The notes below the pieces were generated by a model that saw nothing but the letters and a program-made list of their open reading frames with translations, was not told the origin of the DNA and ran no database searches. DNA of 64,000 bases from Pseudomonas sivasensis. Its GTDB lineage: Bacteria; Pseudomonadota; Gammaproteobacteria; Pseudomonadales; Pseudomonadaceae. Below are positions 1 to 10,044 of this stretch, in pieces. The translations under genes and the position numbers were made by a program. Position 1 is the first letter of the stretch; each line of letters opens with the position of its first letter. The stretch lies in NCBI RefSeq assembly GCF_013778505.1, contig NZ_JAAOWU010000002.1, positions 434,001 through 498,000 on the forward strand, given 5' to 3'.

Positions 1-700
1 TCGCCAGCCGCACCACTCTGCGTCAGGGCCCGCACTGGTGGGCGGTGGATCGAAACCGCAGCCTGGGGAAATCACCATGGCACATCATGGCGTGCTTTTC
101 CTGGATGAGTTACCGGAGTTTGATCGCAAGGTGCTGGAGGTTTTGCGTGAGCCATTGGAATCAGGGCATATCGTGATTTCCCGCGCCCGCGACCGTGTGA
201 GTTTCCCAGCGCGTTTTCAACTGGTGGCAGCGATGAACCCCTGCCCTTGCGGGTATATGGGCGAACCCACTGGGCGTTGTCGCTGTACACCGGAGCAGGT
301 CCAGCGGTATCGCAATAAGCTGTCTGGACCGTTACTGGATCGGATTGACTTGCACCTCACCGTGGCGCGGGAAACAACTGCGCTGAATCCAACCCAGCAG
401 GTTGGAGATACGACGGCAACGGCCTCAGCCCAGGTGGCAGATGCTCGGGAGCGTCAGCAACAACGCCAAGGCTGTGCCAACGCCTTCCTTGATCTACCGA
501 GGTTGCGTGAGCACTGCCAACTTTTGAAAGCCGATGAAGGCTGGCTGGAAAGCGCCTGCGAGCGACTGACGTTGTCGCTGCGTGCGGCTCATCGGCTGCT
601 CAAAGTGTCACGCACGTTGGCGGACCTGGATCAGGTGGATGCCATCACGCGGGACCATTTGAAGGAGGCCTTGCAGTACCGCCCGGCCTCCCTCAATTGA
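1..700 (+). CDS. comM: YifB/ComM family Mg-chelatase-like AAA+ ATPase, C-terminal part
   Basis: The reading frame is open from the left edge, so this is the 3' part of a larger gene (the family is about 500 residues; about 232 are visible). The first residues (RQPHHSASGPALVGGGS) match the YifB core. They are followed by the Walker B stretch VLFLDELPEF, the sensor region with AAMNPCPCGYMG and a cysteine-rich RCRCTP segment, and the C-terminal Mg-chelatase helical domain. ComM is a hexameric DNA helicase that promotes branch migration during natural transformation in Vibrio; in Pseudomonas the role is less documented. It converges with the chemoreceptor gene, whose stop lies 3 bp away. An apparent ATG at 38 is internal to the domain and is not the start. 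Confidence 0.93.
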   Translation, partial: RQPHHSASGPALVGGGSKPQPGEITMAHHGVLFLDELPEFDRKVLEVLREPLESGHIVISRARDRVSFPARFQLVAAMNPCPCGYMGEPTGRCRCTPEQVQRYRNKLSGPLLDRIDLHLTVARETTALNPTQQVGDTTATASAQVADARERQQQRQGCANAFLDLPRLREHCQLLKADEGWLESACERLTLSLRAAHRLLKVSRTLADLDQVDAITRDHLKEALQYRPASLN

Positions 701-703
701 GCC

Positions 704-2680
704 TCAGCGAAAGCGATCCACCTCATGACGCAAGCCCGCCGCCAACGTCTCGAGCTCCTTGGCCGTAATCGCTAGGTTCGACACCACTTCCCGCTGCTCG
801 CTGTTGGCCAGTGCGATGCTCTGCAAATTGCTGCTGAGCAATGTCGCGGTGCTGCTCTGCTCCTGAGTCGCCGTGGTAATCGCCGCGAACTGCTGACCGG
901 CCGAACGGCTCTGCTCGTCGATACGTGCCAGGGCCGACGCCACGTCGGCGTTGCGCGACAGGCCTTCCTGCATCAGCGTGTTGCCGTGCTCCATGGTGCT
1001 GATGGCGTTGCCGGTTTCCCGCTGAATGCTCTGGATCATCCCGGAAATTTCATCGGTGGCTTCGCGGGTACGCGAGGCCAGGTTACGCACTTCGTCAGCG
1101 ACCACGGCAAACCCACGGCCCTGTTCACCTGCGCGAGCAGCCTCGATGGCGGCGTTCAGCGCCAGCAGGTTGGTCTGTTCGGCGATGGAGGTGATCACAC
1201 CGACGATGCCGCCGATTTCCTGGGAGCGCTGGCCCAGGGTATTGATCACCGTGGCCGTGCTATTCAGCGCGGTCGCGATATGTTCCAGCGACGACGACGC
1301 CTCCTGCATCGAGGTGCGGCCGATGCGGGTTTGCTGGGCATTCTCTTGAGCCAGACGCTCGGTGTTGCCCATGTTGTCGGCGATATTCAGCGAAGTGGCG
1401 CTGAACTCTTCCACCGCACCAGCCATGCTGGTGATTTCGCCAGACTGCTGCTCCATCCCGTCATAGGCCCCGCCGGATAACCCGGACAGTGCCTGTGCAC
1501 GGCTGTTGACCTCTTCGGCCGCCTTGCGGATATGGGAAACCATGGTCGAGAGCGCTTCACCCATCTGGTTGAAGCTGCGGGCCAGTTGGCCGATTTCATC
1601 ATGGCTGGACACGTTGAGGCGCGCACTCAAGTCCCCCGCGCCCAAGGCTTCGGCCTGGCGCACCAGATCACTCAGCGGCTGCAGTTTGCTGCGCAGCAAC
1701 CAGACCGTGGCGCCTACCGCCAGCAACATCGCCAGTATGCTGCCGATCACCAGGCGAATACCGACCGCCCAGGTCACTGCACGGATTTCAGCTTTCGGCA
1801 TGCTCGCAACGACGGCCCAAGGACCGCCGTCGAACGGTACCGAAACACTGTAGAAGTCTTCGTTCTTATCGCTCCAGAAGCGGCCTTTGCCTGGGGTCTT
1901 GGCCAGGTCCAGCATCACCGCAACCGACTGGTCCAAGGCCTGCACACCCGCGGGCGGTACCAGCCAACGCTTCTGCTCGTCGAGCAACGCCAGGGAGCCG
2001 GTCTGACCGATGCGGAAGCGCTTGAGGTTCTCAAACTGCGCGGCCTGGGCGTCGGTGTAGTCAAAGCCGATGAACAACACAGCGATCACTTTGCCGCTGC
2101 TGTCTCGTACGGGGCTGTATTGGGTCATGTAGGAGCGATCGAACAACACCGCGCGGCCGATATACGCCTGACCACCGAGCACGCGCTGGTAAGCCGGACC
2201 CTGGCGGTCAAGCACGGTGCCGATGGCGCGGCTGCCGTCCTGCTTGGTCAGGGAAGTGCTGACGCGCACAAAGTCGTCGCCGCTGCGCACGAACACCGTG
2301 GCCACACCGCCGGACATCTGCTTGAACTCATCGACTTCAGTGAAGTTGTTATTGAGCACTTCGCTGCCCAGCAACAAGCTCGGCGTCTGGACCCCAGCCA
2401 CCGCGACCATTTGATCAGCCTGCACACGCAACCCGGCGCTGAAGCGCTTTTCAAACAATCCGGTCAGACGCTGGGTGCTCTCGCGCAGCGTGCTGTGGAA
2501 GGTATTGAGTTGGTCGGCCAGCAGTCGTGCCTCGCTGGCCAAGTGTTCCTCGCGGGTATCGAGGTTGGCGGAGTCAAGGGAACGCAAGGCGAAAACAGTA
2601 CTGCCGCTGATGACGACAGCCAAAATCACGGCTAATGCAAGACCTAACTGCGAGGCGATCCGGGCGCGAGGTTGAGACAT
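704..2680 (-). CDS. Methyl-accepting chemotaxis protein with periplasmic Cache-type sensor
   Basis: A 658-residue inner-membrane chemoreceptor. Residues about 12-33 form the first membrane segment, about 35-300 a periplasmic ligand domain that looks like a Cache family fold, and about 303-329 the second membrane segment. A HAMP linker (about 330-382) and a long coiled-coil signalling domain follow. The conserved hairpin tip [20 protein letters not shown], which contacts CheA/CheW, is intact. There is no C-terminal CheR-docking pentapeptide. The start ATG has a good AGGAG ribosome site 7 bp upstream. The gene stands alone and the ligand cannot be inferred from sequence. Confidence 0.93.
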   Translation of the reverse strand: MSQPRARIASQLGLALAVILAVVISGSTVFALRSLDSANLDTREEHLASEARLLADQLNTFHSTLRESTQRLTGLFEKRFSAGLRVQADQMVAVAGVQTPSLLLGSEVLNNNFTEVDEFKQMSGGVATVFVRSGDDFVRVSTSLTKQDGSRAIGTVLDRQGPAYQRVLGGQAYIGRAVLFDRSYMTQYSPVRDSSGKVIAVLFIGFDYTDAQAAQFENLKRFRIGQTGSLALLDEQKRWLVPPAGVQALDQSVAVMLDLAKTPGKGRFWSDKNEDFYSVSVPFDGGPWAVVASMPKAEIRAVTWAVGIRLVIGSILAMLLAVGATVWLLRSKLQPLSDLVRQAEALGAGDLSARLNVSSHDEIGQLARSFNQMGEALSTMVSHIRKAAEEVNSRAQALSGLSGGAYDGMEQQSGEITSMAGAVEEFSATSLNIADNMGNTERLAQENAQQTRIGRTSMQEASSSLEHIATALNSTATVINTLGQRSQEIGGIVGVITSIAEQTNLLALNAAIEAARAGEQGRGFAVVADEVRNLASRTREATDEISGMIQSIQRETGNAISTMEHGNTLMQEGLSRNADVASALARIDEQSRSAGQQFAAITTATQEQSSTATLLSSNLQSIALANSEQREVVSNLAITAKELETLAAGLRHEVDRFR

Positions 2681-2857
2681 GAAAGCTCCTGGCCGAGGCC
2701 AGGATCATCCTGATCTCATAGCGCTGCTCGGCAAATTATCTGGTGGGAAACGTTGGTGCACGATGGTTCCAACACCCCTACTTCGGCGGCGCTTTGCAAT
2801 ACTTGAGCGAATCGCAGGGGTATCACGCAAACGGTTGCGTGATAGAGCCAGAATTAT

Positions 2858-3778
2858 TCAATCAAGCCGTTCGACATCGGGCAAAACCATGGCCTGCACT
2901 TCGCTCTGGAGGAAATCCGCCAAGCGTCGCAAGCGCTCGCCGCCCGGACGGGTTTTCGGCCACACCAAATAGTAATTTTCCCTGCTCGCTACCGCCGTCG
3001 GCAACGGCAAGCTTAAACGTCCCTGCGCCACATCCTCGGCCACCATCAGCAGATCGCCCATGGAGACGCCATAACCGCGAGCGGCGGCGATCATGCCCAG
3101 CTCCAGGGTATCGAACACCTGCCCACCCTTGAGCGAAACCTGATTCGAAAGCCCCATGCGCTCCAGCCAATTGCGCCAGTCCCTGCGGTCGGGCGTGGGG
3201 TGCAGCAACTCGGCACCGGCGAGTCGATTTACATCCCATGGGCCATCGTCCAACAGATTCGGCGCGCCCACCGGTATCAACAGCTCAGGAAATAAATAGC
3301 TGGCCTCCCAATCCGCCGGAAAGTGCCCGTAGCTCAACAGCACCGCACAGTCGAACGGCTCCTGGTTGAAATCCACTTCATCCACATTCATCCAGGCGCT
3401 GGTCAATTGCACTTCATTGCCTGGCTGTAATGCGCGGAAGCGACTGAGGCGCGCCAACAACCACCGCATAGTCAGGGTCGACGGCGCTTTCATGCGCAGG
3501 ATGTCATCTTCGGCGTTCAGGGTATGGCAGGCCCGCTCCAGCGCCGCGAACCCCTCGCGCACACCGGGCAACAGCAGGCGCGCCGCTTCCGTGAGCTGTA
3601 GGTTACGGCCGCTGCGCTGGAAGAGGCGACAGGCGAAATGCTCTTCCAGCGTGCGGATATGTCGGCTCACCGCACTTTGGGTAATCGACAGTTCCTCGGC
3701 GGCGCGGGTAAAGGAGTTATGCCGGGAGGCCGCTTCAAATGCACGCAAGGCATAAAGAGGAGGAAGACGACGAGACAT
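2858..3778 (-). CDS. LysR-family transcriptional regulator, GcvA-like
   Basis: A 306-residue LysR regulator. The N-terminal winged helix-turn-helix (about 5-65) contains FTRAAEELSITQSAVSRHIR, and the remainder is the periplasmic-binding-protein-like effector domain. The opening MSRRLPPLYALRAFEAASRH resembles the GcvA subgroup. An ATG at 3776-3778 follows a GGAG site. It is divergent from the MATE exporter across about 150 bp, so it may control that gene or itself. The order LysR, MATE, GGDEF/EAL, rep resembles PA5293-PA5296 of P. aeruginosa (recalled synteny). The target metabolite is unknown. Confidence 0.9.
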   Translation of the reverse strand: MSRRLPPLYALRAFEAASRHNSFTRAAEELSITQSAVSRHIRTLEEHFACRLFQRSGRNLQLTEAARLLLPGVREGFAALERACHTLNAEDDILRMKAPSTLTMRWLLARLSRFRALQPGNEVQLTSAWMNVDEVDFNQEPFDCAVLLSYGHFPADWEASYLFPELLIPVGAPNLLDDGPWDVNRLAGAELLHPTPDRRDWRNWLERMGLSNQVSLKGGQVFDTLELGMIAAARGYGVSMGDLLMVAEDVAQGRLSLPLPTAVASRENYYLVWPKTRPGGERLRRLADFLQSEVQAMVLPDVERLD

Positions 3779-3936
3779 GAGGAAAGCTCCGACAGCAGGA
3801 TGCCGAAACCGTACCAGAATCAGTCAGGCATGAGTTTTAATCATGTAGATGATCGCTTTTATCCCTTTGTGCAATGAGCTGAGAGGGCCGAGAATCCAAC
3901 CCTCTCCAACCCTCTGACTTTCTGAGTGTGATGATC

Positions 3937-5343
3937 ATGCAGCATCCAGCGCGTAACGAACTCTGGGCCATTCTGCGGCTGTCTGGGCCGTTGATTGCCT
4001 CACAGTTGGCGCACATGCTGATGGTGCTGACCGACACTTTGATGATGGCTCGCCTGAGCCCTGAAGCGCTGGCCGGTGGTGGCCTGGGCGCAGCGAGCTA
4101 TTCGTTCGTGTCGATCTTCTGCATCGGAGTGATTGCCGCCGTGGGCACCTTGGTGGCAATCCGTCACGGCGCTGGCGACATCGAAGGTGCCACTCGCCTA
4201 ACCCAGGCCGGGCTCTGGCTCGCCTGGCTGATGGCCTTGGCGGCGGCACTGCTGTTATGGAACTTGAAGCCGGTGCTGCTGATGTTCGGCCAGACCGATA
4301 CCAACGTGCAGTCGGCGGGGCAATTCCTGACCATGCTGCCGTTCGCCCTGCCCGGCTACCTGAGTTTCATGGCCTTGCGCGGATTCACCAGCGCCATTGG
4401 CAAAGCCACTCCGGTGATGGTGATCAGCCTCGGCGGCACGGTGCTGAACTACCTGCTCAACCACGCCTTGATCGAAGGTATGTTCGGCCTGCCGAAGCTC
4501 GGATTGATGGGCATTGGCTTGGTCACTGCCATCGTCGCCAATGGCATGGCCCTGACGCTGATGTGGTACATCCGCAGCAACCGCGCTTACGCTGCTTACC
4601 CGCTGAGCGCCGGCCTGCTGCGCCTCAACACCCAGTACTTGCGCGAGTTGTGGCGTCTGGGCCTGCCGATTGGCGGCACCTATGCAGTAGAAGTCGGGCT
4701 GTTTGCCTTTGCCGCGCTGTGCATGGGCACCATGGGGAGTACGCAATTGGCGGCGCATCAGATTGCCCTGCAAATCGTCTCGGTGGCGTTCATGGTGCCG
4801 GCGGGCATGTCCTATGCAGTGACCATGCGCATCGGCCAGCACTATGGCGCCGGGCAGTTGCTGCAAGCGCGCATGGCCGGTCGTGTCGGCATCAGTTTTG
4901 GCGCGGCGGTGATGTTGGGATTTGCCTTAGTGTTGTGGCTGTTTTCCGACCCGCTGATCGGCCTGTTCCTCGACCATGACGACCCGGCATTCCACGAGGT
5001 GATCGTGCTTGCCGTCAGCCTGCTGGCCGTCGCGGCCTGGTTCGAGCTGTTTGATGGCGTCCAGACCATCGCCATGGGCTGCATCCGTGGGCTCAAGGAT
5101 GCCAAGACCACCTTCCTGGTGGGCCTGGGTTGCTACTGGTTAATCGGCGCGCCTTCGGCGTGGTTGATGGCTTTCACCCTAGGCTGGGGGCCGACCGGGG
5201 TGTGGTGGGGATTGGCGCTGGGGCTGGCGTGTGCGGCTGTAAGCCTGACTTGGGCGTTTGAAGCGAAGATGAAGCGCATGATTGGTCTGGAAGGTGCAGT
5301 ACCCGAAACCCGCCAAGGGTTCCGGGCCACTCAGCCGGATTAG
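3937..5343 (+). CDS. MATE family multidrug efflux transporter, NorM-like
   Basis: About 468 residues with twelve predicted hydrophobic segments and the two-fold MATE repeat. The family exports cationic drugs or dyes in exchange for Na+ or H+ across the inner membrane. The start is uncertain: GTG 3928, ATG 3931 and ATG 3937 are in frame within 9 bp and the ribosome site is weak. ATG 3937 (MQHPARNELW) was chosen because conserved sequence begins there and it best spaces the GAG at 3924. The stop overlaps that of the convergent GGDEF/EAL gene by 4 bp. The substrate cannot be told from sequence. Confidence 0.92.
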   Translation: MQHPARNELWAILRLSGPLIASQLAHMLMVLTDTLMMARLSPEALAGGGLGAASYSFVSIFCIGVIAAVGTLVAIRHGAGDIEGATRLTQAGLWLAWLMALAAALLLWNLKPVLLMFGQTDTNVQSAGQFLTMLPFALPGYLSFMALRGFTSAIGKATPVMVISLGGTVLNYLLNHALIEGMFGLPKLGLMGIGLVTAIVANGMALTLMWYIRSNRAYAAYPLSAGLLRLNTQYLRELWRLGLPIGGTYAVEVGLFAFAALCMGTMGSTQLAAHQIALQIVSVAFMVPAGMSYAVTMRIGQHYGAGQLLQARMAGRVGISFGAAVMLGFALVLWLFSDPLIGLFLDHDDPAFHEVIVLAVSLLAVAAWFELFDGVQTIAMGCIRGLKDAKTTFLVGLGCYWLIGAPSAWLMAFTLGWGPTGVWWGLALGLACAAVSLTWAFEAKMKRMIGLEGAVPETRQGFRATQPD

Positions 5344-7013
5344 AACACTTCGCCAGCGAGCGTCTGCTGGCCCTTGCCGAATGTCAGGTATTCCACCAAC
5401 TCCGGCAACGGCAGCGGCTTGCTGATCAAGTAACCCTGAGCCTGATCGCAGCCAAACAGCCTCAGCAGCGCCAACTGCTCCGGAGTCTCCACGCCCTCAG
5501 CCACCACTTCCAGATTCAGGTTGTGCGCCAGGTTGATCATCGCGTGCACCAGCTTGCGATTCTCTTCGCGCTCTTCCATGCCACCGACAAAGCTCTTATC
5601 GATTTTCAACAAGGCAATCGGCAAGCTGTTGAGGTGCACGAACGACGAGAAACCGGTGCCGAAGTCATCCAAAGAAAACCGCACACCCAGCCGCCCGAGG
5701 GCATCCATGGTCTGTTTGACCAGATCGCTGCGGCGCATCACGGCAGTTTCGGTCAGCTCGAACTCCAGCCATTGCGCTTCCACACCGCGCTCGGCAATCA
5801 GCCGGCTGAGGGTAGAGAGCAACTGACTGTCCTGAAACTGGCGGAACGACAGGTTGACCGCCATGTGCAACGGCGGCAGGCCGCGCTCGCGTAGGTCCTG
5901 CATATCGCGTAGGGCGCGGGAGATCACCCAGTAGCCCAACGGCACGATCAGGCCGCTCTGTTCGGCCAGGGGGACGAATTCGCTGGGCGGCAATAGGCCG
6001 CGCTCGCCGTGGCGCCAGCGCACCAGGGCTTCGAGGCCGACAATGTGGCCGTCATCCAGGTCCAGGCGCGGCTGGTAGTGCAGCTCCAACTCATCCCGGC
6101 GCAAGGCGCGGCGCAGTTCACTTTCCAGGTCGGCCAGGCTGCGCGCGTTGCGGTTGATGCGCTCGTTGAAGATATGGAAGGTGCAGCCTTGAGTGCTCTT
6201 GGCTTGCTGCATGGCGATATGGGCGTGCCACATCAATGGGTCGGCGCCAGCGCGGGCGCGGGCATGGGCCACGCCCAGGCTGCAACCGATCAGCAGGCTT
6301 TCGCCATCCACCCAATACGGTTCGGCCATGGCTTCGGTGATGCGCTCGGCCATCCACTCTGCACGCTGGGGTGCGCGGCGGGTGTCAATCAGCAAAGCGA
6401 ACTCGTCGCTGCCCAGGCGTGCCAGTTGGTCGCCGATTTCGAGCTGGCTCTTGAGACGCGAGACCACTTGCAGGATCAAACGGTCGCCAGCCTGGTGGCC
6501 GAGGGCATCGTTGGCGTGGCGGAAGTTGTCGAGGTCAAGGTGACCGAGGGCCAGGCCACGGCCCTCGTTCTCGGCCAGCCGCGCCGCCAGCAGGGTCTGG
6601 AAGCCCTGGCGGTTGGCGATACCGGTAAGCGGATCTTGTTCGGCCAGGCGTTGCAGGGTGTTTTCCAGCAAGCCGCGCTCACGAACATGGCGCAGGCAGC
6701 GGCGCAGTGTGTCGGCGTCCAATGCATCACGGATCAGCCAATCACTCACGCCAAGCGGAGAAACCAACGGTTCCTGCTCCAACAACACCACGCACGACAA
6801 GCTGCAACGGCCAGGGCCGGGTTGCAGGCTGGGCGTGGTCAACAGCACGGCGCTGGTGTCATCTTCGAACAGACGACTCACCGAGTCCCAGTTTGGCGCG
6901 CTGATCAGCACAGCCCCATCGCCCATCGGCGCCAGGCACTCGCGCAACAACGCTGCCCACTCAGGCGTATCGGCCAGTAGCAGCAAACGCAAGGGTTCGA
7001 CAGGCGTAGACAA
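5340..7013 (-). CDS. GGDEF/EAL protein, probable c-di-GMP phosphodiesterase (ProE-like)
   Basis: A 557-residue protein without a membrane segment. Residues 1-115 look like a degenerate receiver domain. The GGDEF domain (about 120-285) has the altered signature GSDEF at 201-205, and the Arg of the RxxD inhibitory site is replaced (EIGD). The EAL domain (about 295-545) keeps EAL at 328-330, the ELTE glutamate, DDFGTG at 449-454, KIDKSF and EVVAEGVET, so phosphodiesterase activity is expected. The start is a TTG at 7011-7013, preceded by AGGGAG at proper spacing; no better ATG exists. Its position next to rep matches PA5295 (ProE), described as an active phosphodiesterase affecting exopolysaccharide. 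Confidence 0.9.
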   Translation of the reverse strand: MSTPVEPLRLLLLADTPEWAALLRECLAPMGDGAVLISAPNWDSVSRLFEDDTSAVLLTTPSLQPGPGRCSLSCVVLLEQEPLVSPLGVSDWLIRDALDADTLRRCLRHVRERGLLENTLQRLAEQDPLTGIANRQGFQTLLAARLAENEGRGLALGHLDLDNFRHANDALGHQAGDRLILQVVSRLKSQLEIGDQLARLGSDEFALLIDTRRAPQRAEWMAERITEAMAEPYWVDGESLLIGCSLGVAHARARAGADPLMWHAHIAMQQAKSTQGCTFHIFNERINRNARSLADLESELRRALRRDELELHYQPRLDLDDGHIVGLEALVRWRHGERGLLPPSEFVPLAEQSGLIVPLGYWVISRALRDMQDLRERGLPPLHMAVNLSFRQFQDSQLLSTLSRLIAERGVEAQWLEFELTETAVMRRSDLVKQTMDALGRLGVRFSLDDFGTGFSSFVHLNSLPIALLKIDKSFVGGMEEREENRKLVHAMINLAHNLNLEVVAEGVETPEQLALLRLFGCDQAQGYLISKPLPLPELVEYLTFGKGQQTLAGEVF

Positions 7014-7280
7014 GCTAGCTCCCTAGACTCTGCAAAGTTTCGTTGGCGGCGGGCATTATGACGTGCGGCCTGATAATGACCAATGATAGGGGTTATCAAA
7101 TACGCAGGTGTAAGCATTTGTCGCTGTTTTAACCGCAAAAAGCCTCGACATCCTGCGGCAAAGTAGCAAAACCGGCAAATTTAGATCGAGTGGTACGTCA
7201 CACCGTCGATCCAGAGCAGCAGAATCTTGCCAGCCTGTTAAAATGCCCGCCCTTTTGAACAACGACTCCCTGAATTCTGT

Positions 7281-9290
7281 ATGTCCCGACTCAATCCCCG
7301 GCAGCAAGAAGCCGTGAACTACGTCGGCGGCCCTCTATTGGTGCTCGCCGGTGCAGGCTCCGGCAAGACCAGCGTGATCACCCGCAAGATCGCGCACCTG
7401 ATCCAGAGCTGTGGCATCCGCGCCCAGTACATCGTCGCCATGACCTTTACCAACAAGGCCGCGCGCGAGATGAAAGAACGCGTCGGCAGCCTGCTCAAGG
7501 GTGGCGAAGGCCGTGGCCTCACGGTGTGTACCTTCCACAACCTGGGGCTGAACATCATCCGTAAGGAGCATGCTCGGCTGGGCTACAAACCGGGCTTCTC
7601 GATCTTTGACGAGACCGACGTCAAGGCCCTGATGACCGACATCATGCAGAAGGAATACGCAGGCGACGACGGCGTCGACGAGATCAAAAACATGATCGGC
7701 GCCTGGAAAAACGACCTGATCCTCCCCCCGGAGGCCCTGGAAAACGCGCGCAACCCCAAGGAACAGACCGCGGCCATCGTCTACACCCACTACCAGCGCA
7801 CGCTCAAGGCGTTCAATGCGGTGGACTTCGACGACCTGATCCTGCAGCCGGTCAAGCTGTTCCAGGAACACGCCGACATCCTCGAAAAGTGGCAGAACAA
7901 GGTGCGCTACCTGCTGGTGGACGAATACCAGGACACCAACGCCAGCCAGTACTTGCTGGTGAAGTTGCTGATCGGTAAGCGCAACCAGTTCACCGTGGTG
8001 GGCGACGATGACCAGTCGATCTACGCCTGGCGCGGCGCCCGCCCGGAAAACCTGATGCTGCTCAAGGTCGACTACCCGTCCTTGAAAGTGGTGATGTTGG
8101 AGCAGAACTACCGCTCCACCAGCCGCATCCTGCGCTGCGCCAACGTGCTGATCTCGAACAACCCCCACGAGTTTGAAAAACAGCTGTGGAGTGAGATGGG
8201 CCACGGCGATGAGATCCGCGTAATCCGCTGCCGCAACGAAGACGCCGAAGCCGAGCGCGTGGCCGTCGAGCTGCTCACATTGCACCTGCGTACCGATCGG
8301 CCCTACAGCGACTTTGCGATCCTGTATCGCGGTAACTACCAGGCCAAGCTGATCGAGCTGAAGTTGCAGCACCACCAGATTCCATATCGTCTGTCGGGGG
8401 GCAACAGCTTTTTCGGACGCCAGGAAGTGAAAGACCTGATGGCCTACTTCCGGTTGATCGTTAACCCGGACGACGACAACGCCTTCCTGCGCGTGATCAA
8501 CGTGCCGCGCCGGGAAATCGGCTCGACGACCCTGGAAAAACTCGGCAACTACGCGACCGAACGCAAGATTTCGATGTACGCCGCCACCGACGAGATAGGC
8601 CTGGGCGAGCACTTGGACACGCGCTTCACCGATCGCCTGGCGCGCTTCAAGCGCTTCATGGACAAGGTTCGCGAGCAGTGCGCCGGCGAAGACCCGATCA
8701 GCGCCCTGCGCAGCATGGTCATGGACATCGACTACGAAAACTGGCTGCGCACCAACAGCTCCAGCGACAAAGCTGCGGATTACCGCATGGGCAACGTCTG
8801 GTTCCTGATCGAAGCGCTGAAGAACACCCTGGAAAAAGACGAAGACGGCGAGATGACCGTTGAAGACGCCATCGGCAAGCTGGTACTGCGCGACATGCTC
8901 GAACGTCAGCAGGAAGAGGAAGACGGCGCCGAAGGTGTGCAGATGATGACCTTGCATGCCTCAAAGGGCTTGGAATTCCCCTACGTGTTCATCATGGGGA
9001 TGGAAGAAGAAATCCTCCCGCACCGCTCCAGCATTGAAGCCGACACCATTGAGGAAGAACGGCGTCTGGCCTACGTGGGTATTACCCGCGCGCGTCAGAC
9101 CCTGGCCTTCACCTTTGCCGCTAAGCGCAAGCAATACGGCGAGATCATCGATTGTGCCCCCAGCCGGTTCCTGGATGAACTGCCGCCGGATGACCTGGCC
9201 TGGGAAGGCAATGACGACACCCCGACCGAGGTGAAAGCCGTACGCGGCAACACCGCCCTGGCGGACATACGCGCGATGTTAAAGCGCTAG
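7281..9290 (+). CDS. rep: ATP-dependent DNA helicase Rep
   Basis: A 669-residue UvrD/Rep superfamily 1A helicase that unwinds DNA 3' to 5' and helps forks pass protein roadblocks. Motif I AGAGSGKTS lies near residue 22, DEYQDTN is motif II, GDDDQSIYAWRGA motif III, QNYRST motif IV, and MTLHASKGLEFPYVF plus VGITRARQTL motifs V-VI. Length is normal for Rep (about 670). The ATG at 7281 begins MSRLNPRQQEAV, as in other Rep proteins. The 267 bp upstream contain no gene; xpt follows 58 bp downstream and might share the transcript. Confidence 0.97.
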   Translation: MSRLNPRQQEAVNYVGGPLLVLAGAGSGKTSVITRKIAHLIQSCGIRAQYIVAMTFTNKAAREMKERVGSLLKGGEGRGLTVCTFHNLGLNIIRKEHARLGYKPGFSIFDETDVKALMTDIMQKEYAGDDGVDEIKNMIGAWKNDLILPPEALENARNPKEQTAAIVYTHYQRTLKAFNAVDFDDLILQPVKLFQEHADILEKWQNKVRYLLVDEYQDTNASQYLLVKLLIGKRNQFTVVGDDDQSIYAWRGARPENLMLLKVDYPSLKVVMLEQNYRSTSRILRCANVLISNNPHEFEKQLWSEMGHGDEIRVIRCRNEDAEAERVAVELLTLHLRTDRPYSDFAILYRGNYQAKLIELKLQHHQIPYRLSGGNSFFGRQEVKDLMAYFRLIVNPDDDNAFLRVINVPRREIGSTTLEKLGNYATERKISMYAATDEIGLGEHLDTRFTDRLARFKRFMDKVREQCAGEDPISALRSMVMDIDYENWLRTNSSSDKAADYRMGNVWFLIEALKNTLEKDEDGEMTVEDAIGKLVLRDMLERQQEEEDGAEGVQMMTLHASKGLEFPYVFIMGMEEEILPHRSSIEADTIEEERRLAYVGITRARQTLAFTFAAKRKQYGEIIDCAPSRFLDELPPDDLAWEGNDDTPTEVKAVRGNTALADIRAMLKR

Positions 9291-9336
9291 AATCGACTAC
9301 TTTTTAATCTACTTTCGGCGCAGACCGCGCCATTAG

Positions 9337-9918
<582 letters not shown>

Positions 9919-9935
9919 AGCCAACACCGCTTAAC

Positions 9936-10027
9936 ATGTGGGAGGGAGCTTGCTCCCGATAGCAGTGGGTCAGCCAATATTTTCGGTGACTGATACACGG
10001 CAATCGGGGGCAAGCCCCCTCCCACAT
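9936..10027. repeat. Paired REP element (REPIN)
   Basis: Two 25-bp arms, 9936-9960 and 10003-10027, are near-perfect inverted copies of the GTGGGAGGG..CTTGC..CCCGAT sequence, separated by 42 bp. A second element with the same arms and exactly the same 92-bp length is at 23284-23375, and the spacers are clearly related. Such REP doublets are mobilised in trans by RAYT transposases in P. fluorescens. They sit between genes and may also act as transcript-end hairpins. Confidence 0.9.
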
Positions 10028-10044
10028 TTGCGCTCTATTGTCTG

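Noticed and set aside
1532..2635. Long open frame on the plus strand inside the chemoreceptor gene.
   Set aside because: It is antisense to a clear chemoreceptor, and its protein is a His/Gln/Ala-rich shadow without family motifs.
7227..7244. A TTGCCA and TAAAAT pair before rep.
   Set aside because: The spacer is only 6 bp, so it cannot be a sigma-70 promoter.
7335..8957. A 540-codon open frame antisense to rep.
   Set aside because: GC-rich genes often leave such shadows; rep on the other strand has all helicase motifs.
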